A stretch of 28,222 bases of DNA, from contig JBDTNQ010000054.1 in NCBI GenBank assembly GCA_039933635.1, positions 1 to 28,222 on the forward strand. Direction: 5' to 3'. Below the pieces are notes generated by a model that did not search any database, had not been told where the DNA came from, and worked only from the letters and a program-made list of their open reading frames with translations. A program made the translations under genes and the position numbers. Numbering within the stretch: position 1 is the stretch's first letter; each line of letters starts with the position of its first letter. Below are positions 1 to 6,558 of the stretch, one piece after another. This stretch comes from JBDTNQ01 sp039933635 (GTDB lineage Bacteria; Acidobacteriota; Vicinamibacteria; Vicinamibacterales; SCN-69-37).

Positions 1-54
1 GAGGAAGAGGTCGAAGCGGCGGTGGACTCGCTCCGATTGGTGAGTGGGACCTGA
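1..54 (+). CDS. C-terminal end of an unidentified upstream gene (partial)
   Basis: An open frame enters from the left edge and reads 17 residues (EEEVEAAVDSLRLVSGT) before a TGA at 52-54. That TGA shares its A with the ATG of argB, so the two genes are translationally coupled and probably belong to one operon. The tail looks like an acidic amphipathic helix. It is too short to identify: another arginine gene is likely from position, but the sequence does not resemble the usual end of ArgC and I do not assign a function. Confidence 0.55.
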   Translation, partial: EEEVEAAVDSLRLVSGT

Positions 55-854
55 TGCGGACCCTGGTGCTGAAGCTTGGCGGGGAACTGCTCGAAACGCC
101 CGCCCAACGGGGTGCCATTGCTGCCCTGGCCGCCGCCGTCGTGGTCACCCGTCCGCTGGTGATTGTTCATGGAGGGGGCCGTGCCATCGACGCGGAGCTG
201 GCGCGCCGGCAGATCGCACCGAAGAAGATTGATGGTCTGCGAATCACCGACGCCCAGACGCTGGAGGCGGTGATCGCGGTGCTGGGCGGCTCGGCGAACA
301 CGGATCTGGTGTCCGCGCTCGCGGCCGCGGATGTGCGAGGCGTCGGACTCACGGGCGTGGATGCGTCGTTCGGTCGTGCCGTCCGGACCGCGGCGCACGT
401 GGCGACCAACGGCACCGTGGTCGATCTGGGGTTTGTCGGCGATCCCGTCGATGCCGACCCGGCGCTGATCGCGCTCCTCGTGAGGGCGCGCTACGTTCCG
501 GTCATTGCGAGCCTCGGCATCAGCGTCGACACCCCGGGACAGGTGCTGAACGTGAACGCTGACGTCATGGCCTGTCGCGTGGCCGTCGCGATGGGCGATT
601 GCGAGTTGGTCATCGCGGGCGGCACGCCGGGTGTGCTCGACGCACAGGGCGCATCCATTCCGCGACTCACCCTGGCGGGCATCGCGGATGTGATCGCCAA
701 CGGCACGGCGACGGCGGGCATGGTGGCCAAGCTGGCGTCGTGCGGCACGGCGCTCGAACGGGGCGTATCGTCGATCCGCCTGATCGATGGCCGGGGCCTC
801 AACGGTTTGCACGGTGTGGGCGATGCACCTGGCACCACGCTCGTCACGCATTGA
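54..854 (+). CDS. argB: Acetylglutamate kinase
   Basis: Phosphorylates N-acetyl-L-glutamate with ATP, the second step of the acetylated arginine pathway in the cytoplasm. The 266-residue protein has the amino-acid-kinase fold signatures: LVLKLGGELL with Lys7 near the N terminus, the glycine loop VIVHGGGRAIDAEL around residues 37-50, the substrate-side GLRIT segment, NVNADVMA in the middle and GMVAKL near the C terminus. The GLRIT segment fits ArgB better than the LysZ aminoadipate kinase. The length is a little short of the 280-300 residues of many ArgB proteins. The start ATG overlaps the stop of the preceding frame (TGATG). argD follows after 49 bases. Confidence 0.95.
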   Translation: MRTLVLKLGGELLETPAQRGAIAALAAAVVVTRPLVIVHGGGRAIDAELARRQIAPKKIDGLRITDAQTLEAVIAVLGGSANTDLVSALAAADVRGVGLTGVDASFGRAVRTAAHVATNGTVVDLGFVGDPVDADPALIALLVRARYVPVIASLGISVDTPGQVLNVNADVMACRVAVAMGDCELVIAGGTPGVLDAQGASIPRLTLAGIADVIANGTATAGMVAKLASCGTALERGVSSIRLIDGRGLNGLHGVGDAPGTTLVTH

Positions 855-903
855 TGAACTGGCGGAGTGACGCAGGCGCGCTTCGGCGGGCGAAGGACAC
901 GGC

Positions 904-2097
904 ATGACGACGATGACGGACGTAAAGGGACTGGAAGCACAGCACCTCCTGCAGAACTACCGGAGATTTCCGGTGGTGTTCGTGCGCGGGGCGGGCACGC
1001 GTCTGTTCGACCAGGACGGCCGAGCCTATCTGGATTTCCTGTCCGGCATCGGCGTGGCGTCGCTCGGGCACGCCCATCCCGCGTTGACGCGCGCGCTGCA
1101 GGAGCAGGTCGCGACGCTCATGCAGACGTCCAACCTCTATTACCACCCGCTGCAGGGCGAGTTGGCGGCGCGGCTCACCGCGCTTACGGGGTTGGATCGC
1201 GCGTTCTTCTGCAACAGCGGCACGGAGGCGATGGAAGCGTGCCTCAAGTTCGCGCGGCGCTTCTGGTTCACGCAGGGCAAGCCGCGCACGAAGTTCGTCG
1301 CGTTCGCGCACGGTTTCCATGGCCGCTCGATGGGCGCGCTCTCGGTGACCTCGGACGATCACTACCGCGCGCCGTTTGCACCGCTGGTGCCGGGCGCCGT
1401 CATTCTCGACGCGGACGACCCCGCGGCGCTCCAGGCCGCCGTGGACGAGGACACGGCCGCGATTGTGGTTGAGCCGATCCGCGGCGAAGGGGGCGTGCGG
1501 CCAATCCCGGCGGCGCTCGCGGCGGCGATCACGGAGGCCAGCCGGCGCACGGGTGCCCTGATCATCGCCGACGAGGTCCAGTCCGGGTCGTGGCGCACCG
1601 GCACGTTCCTTCACAGCGGTGCCATTGGCATCGTGCCGGATCTCGTGGCGCTCGCGAAGGCGCTCGGTGCGGGGTTCCCGGTGGGCGCGGTGGTGATGAG
1701 CGATCGGGTGGCCAGCGCCATCGCCGCCGGCGACCACGGCACGACGTACGGCGGGAACCTGATGGCCTGCCGCGCGGCGCTGACGTTCCTCGAGGTCGTG
1801 GACGCTGGCGTCGGTGATTCGATGCGCCGCGTGTCGGCCTACATGTTCGAGCAGCTTCGTGCGCTCGCCGCGAAGAGCGGCGGCGCGGTGACCGCGGTAC
1901 GCGGGGCCGGGATGATCGCGGGACTGGAGTTGGCGGCCGACGCCCTGCCCGTGACGAACGCCGCGCTCGAGCGCGGGCTGATCGTGAACCGCACATCGGG
2001 CAACGTCGTGCGCCTGTTGCCGGCCTACGTCATCACGGAGCGCGACGTTGACGAGGCCGTTGCCATTCTGGGCGAAGCCCTGAACGCGCTTCGCTGA
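904..2097 (+). CDS. argD: Acetylornithine aminotransferase (class III, PLP-dependent)
   Basis: Converts N-acetylglutamate semialdehyde and glutamate to N-acetylornithine and 2-oxoglutarate. The 397-residue protein shows the class III aminotransferase layout: FFCNSGTEAMEACLK (about 101-115), HGFHGRSMGAL (136-146), VEPIRGEGGV (189-198), the PLP-ring Asp in IADEVQSG (Asp223) and the Schiff-base lysine in ALAKALGAGFP (Lys252). The segment after DEVQ reads SGSWRTG, where most family members have GxGRTG, a mild oddity. A GAAGGA ribosome binding site at 892-897 lies 6 bases before the ATG. A succinylornithine or 4-aminobutyrate aminotransferase would look similar; the position between argB and argA/argJ decides for ArgD. 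Confidence 0.93.
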   Translation: MTTMTDVKGLEAQHLLQNYRRFPVVFVRGAGTRLFDQDGRAYLDFLSGIGVASLGHAHPALTRALQEQVATLMQTSNLYYHPLQGELAARLTALTGLDRAFFCNSGTEAMEACLKFARRFWFTQGKPRTKFVAFAHGFHGRSMGALSVTSDDHYRAPFAPLVPGAVILDADDPAALQAAVDEDTAAIVVEPIRGEGGVRPIPAALAAAITEASRRTGALIIADEVQSGSWRTGTFLHSGAIGIVPDLVALAKALGAGFPVGAVVMSDRVASAIAAGDHGTTYGGNLMACRAALTFLEVVDAGVGDSMRRVSAYMFEQLRALAAKSGGAVTAVRGAGMIAGLELAADALPVTNAALERGLIVNRTSGNVVRLLPAYVITERDVDEAVAILGEALNALR

Positions 2098-2101
2098 GAC
2101 G

Positions 2102-2128
2102 TTCGAATTTCGCGGTGGGAAATTCGAA
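2102..2128 (+). repeat. Perfect 10-bp inverted repeat between argD and argA
   Basis: TTCGAATTTC (2102-2111) and its exact reverse complement GAAATTCGAA (2119-2128) flank a 7-base loop. The arms are AT-rich compared with the surroundings. The element begins 4 bases after the argD stop and ends 4 bases before the argA ribosome binding site (GAGGAG, 2133-2138). No T-run follows, so it is not an obvious intrinsic terminator. It could be an mRNA hairpin that affects argA translation or message stability, or a DNA operator. TTCGAA recurs at 2668-2673 and inside GGTTCGAACC (2685-2694) at the start of argJ. Confidence 0.7.
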
Positions 2129-2144
2129 AGAAGAGGAGACGTCG

Positions 2145-2666
2145 TTGAACGAACTCGTGATTCGCACTGCCACGCCGGCCGACGCGCCGGCGCTGTACGC
2201 GCTGGTCTCATCGCATCAGGCTGAAGGGCACCTGCTGCCGAGGACGATTGACGACATCCGTGAGCACGCGCATCACTTCGTGGTGTGCGACGTGGGCGGC
2301 GCCCTGAAGGCCTGCGCCGAGTTGGCGCCGCTGTCGGCGCGGCTCGCCGAGGTGCGCTCCCTCGTCGTTGCGGGTGACTACCGGCGCGTCGGTGTGGCCG
2401 CGCGGCTGGTCGGCGAGCTCCGTACGCGCGCCACGGCTTCGGGATTCACGTCGCTCTGCGCCCTCACGCACGACGCGCGGTTTTTCGTGCGCCAGAACTT
2501 CTCAATCGTCCCGCACGTGTGGCTGCCGGAGAAGATCGCCAAGGACTGCCACGGCTGCGCGCTCTTCCGCCAGTGCGGCCAGTACGCAATGCTGCTGCCG
2601 CTCACCGACATCGTGCGGCGTGGCGTGAGGCCGGCCGCGGCGCCTCGCCGCGTCGCTGTGGCCTGA
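2145..2666 (+). CDS. argA: Short-type N-acetylglutamate synthase (GNAT family)
   Basis: Predicted to acetylate glutamate with acetyl-CoA, opening the arginine pathway. The 173-residue protein is a single GNAT domain without the kinase-like domain of classical ArgA. Features typical of the short NAGS group are the LLPRTIDDIREH segment (about 27-38), the acetyl-CoA pyrophosphate loop region VAGDYRRVGVAARLV (about 74-88), FFVRQNFSIV, and a Cys-containing tail DCHGCALFRQC. The loop lacks the full Q/RxxGxG/A consensus (RRVGVA). I chose the TTG at 2145 because GAGGAG lies 6 bases upstream; an in-frame GTG at 2115 would sit inside the inverted repeat. Position between argD and argJ supports the role; substrate is inferred. 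Confidence 0.82.
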   Translation: MNELVIRTATPADAPALYALVSSHQAEGHLLPRTIDDIREHAHHFVVCDVGGALKACAELAPLSARLAEVRSLVVAGDYRRVGVAARLVGELRTRATASGFTSLCALTHDARFFVRQNFSIVPHVWLPEKIAKDCHGCALFRQCGQYAMLLPLTDIVRRGVRPAAAPRRVAVA

Positions 2667-2682
2667 TTCGAAAGGAACAACG

Positions 2683-3903
2683 TTGGTTCGAACCGTTGAC
2701 GGTGGAGTCACGGCTCCGCGCGGCTTCACGGCCGCGGGCGTGTCGTGTGGCATCAAAAAGCCGCGCCCGGGCGCGGCCGCGCCTCTGGATCTGGCCATGA
2801 TCGCAGCGGAGGGTCCCGTGTCGGCGGCAGCCGTGTTGACGACGAACAAGGCGGTCGCCGCACCGGTTGTTGTGTCAAAGGAACATCTCGCCGCGAGCAA
2901 GGGCCACGCCCGCGCGATCGTCGCCAACAGCGGCTGCGCGAATGCCGCAACGGGCGCGGAGGGCATGCGGGTGGCGCGCGCCATGGCGGCGGCGACGGCG
3001 GAAGCCCTGGGCTGCCAGCCCTCGGAGGTGCTCATCGCGTCGACGGGCGTCATCGGCGTGCTGCTGGATATCGCCAAGGTTCGCGCCGGAGTCACGGCCG
3101 CCACGGCGACACTTGCCGTGGATGGCGCCGACGACGCGATGAAGGCGATCATGACGACCGACCCGTTTCCCAAGTCGGCGGCGGCCGCGATCGATACGCC
3201 GCAGGGCACCATCACGGTCGGCGGCATCGCCAAAGGCTCGGGCATGATTGAGCCGCGCATGGCGACAATGCTCAGCTTCCTCACGACCGACGCGAAAGCC
3301 GAGCCCGCGGTTCTGGCCGGCGCGCTGCGGCGCGTCGTGGATGCGACCTTCAACGCCATCACCGTCGATGGCGAGTGCTCGACCAACGACTGTGTGTTCC
3401 TGCTGGCGTCTGGCGCGTCGGGCATCACCATCACGCGCGATGACGACCCCCGGCTGGTTGAACCGATGATGCAGGTCGCCGGCCATCTCGCCCGCGAGAT
3501 CGTGCGCGGCGGCGAGGGCGCGACAAAGCTGGTGACCGTGCGCGTCACGGGGGCGCAGAGTCACGATGACGCATGGCTGGCCGCGCGGACCATCGCGAAC
3601 TCGCCGCTCGTGAAGACGGCGATTCATGGCGGCGATCCCAACTGGGGCCGGTTGATCGCAGCCGCGGGCCGTTCGGGCGCCGCGTTCGATCTCGATCGCG
3701 CCTCGGTCTCGATCGGCGATGTGCGGCTGTTCGTTTCAGGCACGCCGCACGACGACCGCGCCGACGCGGCCGCCGCCGTGCTGCAAGAGGCCGAGGTGAC
3801 CATCACGGTGGACCTCGGTATGGGCGGAACGCACGCGGCCACCATGTGGACGTGCGACTTCAGCGCGGAGTACGTGCGCATCAACGCGGAGTACCGGACG
3901 TGA
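2683..3903 (+). CDS. argJ: Bifunctional glutamate N-acetyltransferase / ornithine acetyltransferase
   Basis: Transfers the acetyl group from N-acetylornithine to glutamate, releasing ornithine and recycling acetyl groups; some members also use acetyl-CoA. The 406-residue precursor is an Ntn-type enzyme that cleaves itself into two chains. The cleavage motif MATML is present, with the bond expected between Ala194 and the nucleophile Thr195, just after KGSGMIEP. Other family hallmarks are ANSGCANAATG, STGVIG, VDGECSTNDCV and GGDPNWGRLIAAAGRSG. Start: TTG at 2683 with AGGA 6 bases upstream. Whether this copy is monofunctional or bifunctional cannot be read from sequence; a dedicated argA next door suggests recycling may be its main task. 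The stop overlaps the GTG start of argF. Confidence 0.95.
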   Translation: MVRTVDGGVTAPRGFTAAGVSCGIKKPRPGAAAPLDLAMIAAEGPVSAAAVLTTNKAVAAPVVVSKEHLAASKGHARAIVANSGCANAATGAEGMRVARAMAAATAEALGCQPSEVLIASTGVIGVLLDIAKVRAGVTAATATLAVDGADDAMKAIMTTDPFPKSAAAAIDTPQGTITVGGIAKGSGMIEPRMATMLSFLTTDAKAEPAVLAGALRRVVDATFNAITVDGECSTNDCVFLLASGASGITITRDDDPRLVEPMMQVAGHLAREIVRGGEGATKLVTVRVTGAQSHDDAWLAARTIANSPLVKTAIHGGDPNWGRLIAAAGRSGAAFDLDRASVSIGDVRLFVSGTPHDDRADAAAAVLQEAEVTITVDLGMGGTHAATMWTCDFSAEYVRINAEYRT

Positions 3904-4868
3904 GCACACCGGCAGGGCCGGTGACACTGGCCTCCAAGGACTTCCTCTCCGTTCTCGACCTGACACCGGCCGAGCTCGATCGCCTGCTCGAGCTGGCGGC
4001 GTCGCTGAAACACGAGCGGGCCACTGGCACTCCCAGCGCGCGCCCCCTGACCGGGCGCCATGTGATGATGCTGTTCGAAAAACCCTCCCTGCGCACGCGG
4101 ACGACCTTCGTCGTCGCCGTCCGCGAACTGGGCGGCGAGGTCATCGAACCGCTGTCGGACGTGGTGTTCGGCGATCGCGAAACGCCACAGGATGTCGCGC
4201 GAAATCTGGAGCGGTGGGTGGCCGGTGCGGTCGTCCGGACATTCGAGCAGTCCCGATTGGCCGCCTTCGCCGCGGCCGCTTCTCGCATGCACGTCATCAA
4301 TGCGCTCACGAACGAAGAGCACCCCTGCCAGGCGCTGGCGGACATGCTGACGTTGCAGGAGCGACTCGGATCGCTCGCCGGGCGCACGTTGACGTACATC
4401 GGTGACGGCAACAACGTGGCGACCTCGCTCGCGCACGCCGGAGCGATGCTGGGCCTGCGCCTGCGTTTCGCGTCGCCTCCCGGATTCGAACTCCCGGCAT
4501 CGGTGGTCGACGCCAGCCTGCAGGCGGCGCGCCACGGCGCCACCGTGACGGTGACCAACGACCCGTTCGGGGCGGTCGATGGCGCCGACGCCGTCTACAC
4601 CGACGTGTGGGCCTCAATGGGACAGGAGCAGGAAGCCGCGACGCGGGCGCGGATCTTTCAGCGATTTCAGGTCAACGCGAAGCTGATGCGCGTCGCCGGG
4701 CCGCACGCCATCTTCATGCACTGCCTGCCGGCGCACCGGGAGAGCGAAGTCACGAACGAGGTGATGGACTCGGCCGCCTCCGTCGTGTTCGATCAGGCCG
4801 AGAACCGCCTCCATGCGCAGAAGGCATTGCTGACCCTGCTCATGGGGGCACGGGAGCCTCGAACGTAG
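3900..4868 (+). CDS. argF: Ornithine carbamoyltransferase
   Basis: Makes citrulline from ornithine and carbamoyl phosphate. The 322-residue length is normal for the family. The carbamoyl-phosphate motif is SLRTR (residues 63-67, in FEKPSLRTRTTF), a known variant of STRTR; HPCQALADMLTL, the ornithine loop DVWASMGQE and the catalytic-Cys segment MHCLPAHR are all present. The SMG loop argues for a true ornithine enzyme rather than an acetyl- or succinylornithine transcarbamylase, which fits with ArgJ supplying free ornithine. The start is the GTG at 3900, which overlaps the argJ stop (GTGA). The open frame runs further upstream, but only as a shadow of argJ. Confidence 0.95.
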   Translation: MSTPAGPVTLASKDFLSVLDLTPAELDRLLELAASLKHERATGTPSARPLTGRHVMMLFEKPSLRTRTTFVVAVRELGGEVIEPLSDVVFGDRETPQDVARNLERWVAGAVVRTFEQSRLAAFAAAASRMHVINALTNEEHPCQALADMLTLQERLGSLAGRTLTYIGDGNNVATSLAHAGAMLGLRLRFASPPGFELPASVVDASLQAARHGATVTVTNDPFGAVDGADAVYTDVWASMGQEQEAATRARIFQRFQVNAKLMRVAGPHAIFMHCLPAHRESEVTNEVMDSAASVVFDQAENRLHAQKALLTLLMGAREPRT

Positions 4869-4889
4869 AACGTCGACCTCGAACGTCCC

Positions 4890-5315
4890 TCAGTCCCTGT
4901 AGACTTTCGCGCCCGCAACGCTCGCCAGCAGCGCGGTCGCGAACGAAAGCCCGGCGTTCTTGATGAACGAGTCGATCGTGAACACCCCCATCTGCTGGAA
5001 GCCGAAGAGCACAACCGTCACCGCCGCACAAATGACGGCACCAACCGTCATCGCCGTTCCCGGCCCCGGCCCCAGGCGCGGGCGCACCGCCGCGTACGTC
5101 CACACAATCAGCGTCGCGTAGATGAAGTCCACGATCATCCACGTCACCATCGTGGACGTGCTCGTGAAGACACGCTGGTCCAGGCCCAGGCGCTGCACCA
5201 TCCGCTGCATGTCGTCAGCCATGATGAACATGCCAATGATCGTGTCGCACACATTGGCAACGACGCCCGCCACCAGCCCGCCGAGCAGTACCCTGCCGTA
5301 GTTGATACCAGCCAT
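4890..5315 (-). CDS. Four-helix membrane protein of unknown function
   Basis: A 141-residue hydrophobic protein that I do not recognise. It has about four predicted transmembrane segments (roughly residues 7-30, 57-77, 85-108 and 120-138). A short polar stretch between the first two (ADDMQRMVQRLGLDQR) and a GPGPG turn before the third are the main non-hydrophobic parts. No catalytic or metal-binding motif is visible. The ATG is supported by GGAGG 6 bases upstream (5322-5326). It converges on argF with a 21-base gap and diverges from the DAO-family gene, so it is likely its own transcription unit. Confidence 0.78.
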   Translation of the reverse strand: MAGINYGRVLLGGLVAGVVANVCDTIIGMFIMADDMQRMVQRLGLDQRVFTSTSTMVTWMIVDFIYATLIVWTYAAVRPRLGPGPGTAMTVGAVICAAVTVVLFGFQQMGVFTIDSFIKNAGLSFATALLASVAGAKVYRD

Positions 5316-5337
5316 CACCGACCTCCGGGATGCGCGA

Positions 5338-5343
5338 ATCCTA
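5338..5343 (-). promoter_or_regulatory. Candidate -10 box for the 4-TM membrane protein gene
   Basis: On the minus strand TAGGAT is preceded by a TGC extended -10 element (TGCTAGGAT), 22 bases before the ATG at 5315. A TTCACA-like -35 lies about 15 bases further upstream (5359-5364), which is a short spacing. The call is by eye only. Confidence 0.35.
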
Positions 5344-5374
5344 GCAGATGCGTTCGAATGTGAACGGCTGTTGC

Positions 5375-5380
5375 TACGAT
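5375..5380 (+). promoter_or_regulatory. Candidate -10 box for the DAO-family gene
   Basis: TACGAT preceded by TTGC (extended -10 style) ends 10 bases before the ATG at 5391. TTCGAA at 5353-5358 could serve as a weak -35 with a 16-base spacer. If it is real, the upstream ATG at 5379 overlaps the -10 box and cannot be the start, and the transcript is nearly leaderless. Confidence 0.35.
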
Positions 5381-5390
5381 GGGTCCGCCC

Positions 5391-6497
5391 ATGCCTGCGA
5401 TCGAGTCCATGCCGTGGACGCCCCTGGGCGCCAGTCCGTGGGCCAAGCCGGCATGTCCGCCGCTCGTGCCATTGCCGACACACGCGGACGTCGTGGTCGT
5501 CGGCGCCGGGATCACCGGCCTGTCCGCCGCGCTGCGTCTGGCTGATGCCGGCCGCGAGGTCGTCGTGCTCGATCGTGCCTTCGGCGACGGCGCCGCGTGC
5601 CGGTCGGGCGGCATCGTGCTGGGAGACACCCTCGTTGGCGCGGCACCGGCATTCGACGGCTGCGAAGAGGACCTGCGGAACTGGGTACAGGCACACGGGG
5701 TGCGGGGGGGCATCGATTGGCGCGGCTGCATCGAGCTGGATCGCGACGCCACACGATCGCCGCATCCAATCGACTGGCGCGACGCGGGCGTGGTGCGCGC
5801 CGGCAATAGCGTGGCGGGTGGCATGCTCGACCCGGCGGCGCTGGTCGAGGCCTTGGCGCGGGAGGCGCACGCGCGTGGCGCGCGCTTCGTGAACGGCTCC
5901 GATGTGTCGGCCGTCATATCAGGCGCGCCGACGATCGCGATCGAGACATCCTTGGGCGCGCTGTCGGCCACGTTCGTCGTACTCGCCACCGACGCCTCGT
6001 CTCACCCGCGCGGTGTCGACCCGTGGCCGGTTCGCGCGATCACCGTCGTGATCGAGACCACGCGGCCGTCACTCCGAATGATGCAACGTTCCGGGTGGCC
6101 CGAACACCAGCCGTTCTACACAAACGACCTGCCACTCCTGTGGGGACGTCGTCTCCCATCGGGTGGATTGCTGGTCGGCCGCGAACTGTTGGTCGATCGC
6201 GAGGGCCACGGCACCGACCTGGAACGCGCAATCCACGCCGGCGGTCTGCGGCTCGGCGCGCGCGTCCGAGGCCTGCACCCGGCCTTCGTCGATCTCGATG
6301 TGGCGCGCGTGTGGGCCGGCCCAATCGCACGCACTGCCGCGGGTGTGCCCTCGCTCCACATCGCTGCCGCCCAGCCCAACATCGTGTGGGCTGGAGGATA
6401 TGGCGGGCATGGCCTGGCGCAGGCGTTCAGGCTCGGACAGCGTGCGGCGGACGCGGCGTTGAGCGATCGCGACGAGCCGTCTGTACCCCGGACCTGA
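5391..6497 (+). CDS. FAD-dependent oxidoreductase, DAO (amino acid/amine oxidase) family
   Basis: A 368-residue flavoprotein predicted to oxidise an amine or N-substituted amino acid with O2 or a quinone as acceptor. After a proline-rich N-terminal arm comes the Rossmann dinucleotide motif VVVVGAGITGLSAALRLA (GAGITG at 38-43) and the acidic residue ending beta-2 (VVVLDR). The RSGG segment near residue 71 resembles the RNGG of PuuB-like gamma-glutamylputrescine oxidases, and GGYGGHGLAQAF near the C terminus is the usual FAD-closing motif. Start: ATG 5391 is preferred over 5379 because the latter overlaps a candidate -10 box; neither has a clear ribosome binding site. Its last codons and stop lie inside a palindromic repeat. 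Substrate unknown. Confidence 0.8.
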   Translation: MPAIESMPWTPLGASPWAKPACPPLVPLPTHADVVVVGAGITGLSAALRLADAGREVVVLDRAFGDGAACRSGGIVLGDTLVGAAPAFDGCEEDLRNWVQAHGVRGGIDWRGCIELDRDATRSPHPIDWRDAGVVRAGNSVAGGMLDPAALVEALAREAHARGARFVNGSDVSAVISGAPTIAIETSLGALSATFVVLATDASSHPRGVDPWPVRAITVVIETTRPSLRMMQRSGWPEHQPFYTNDLPLLWGRRLPSGGLLVGRELLVDREGHGTDLERAIHAGGLRLGARVRGLHPAFVDLDVARVWAGPIARTAAGVPSLHIAAAQPNIVWAGGYGGHGLAQAFRLGQRAADAALSDRDEPSVPRT

Positions 6498-6542
6498 AGG
6501 TCCGGGGCTCCGTCGGAGGGGTCCGTCGGAGAGCCCCGGTCC
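6486..6542 (+). repeat. REP-like palindromic element, copy 1
   Basis: CCCCGGACC (6486-6494) and GGTCCGGGG (6499-6507) form a perfect 9-bp stem with the loop TGAA. The second arm can pair instead with GAGCCCCGG (6531-6539) through CCGGGGCTC (6502-6510), so two foldings compete. Between them are two copies of the near-palindrome TCCGTCGGA (6509-6517 and 6522-6530). The element sits between two convergent genes, and its first loop contains the TGA stop of the DAO-family gene. A related copy lies at 22666-22691 on the other strand. It could act as a bidirectional terminator or message-end stabiliser. Confidence 0.75.
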
Positions 6543-6558
6543 GGGATCACGACAACGT

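Noticed and set aside
844..2211. Long minus-strand open frame across argD (455 codons)
   Set aside because: It is antisense to a well-supported argD and its translation is Arg/Ala/His-rich low-complexity sequence typical of shadow frames in GC-rich genes.
3573..3899. N-terminal extension of ArgF
   Set aside because: It is a shadow of the argJ 3' end; the GTG at 3900 overlaps the argJ stop and gives the normal OTCase length.
4857..4888. Direct repeat CCTCGAACGT around the argF stop as a mobile-element footprint
   Set aside because: Two 10-base copies 22 bases apart with no inverted repeat, transposase or gene disruption; chance or small duplication is enough to explain it.
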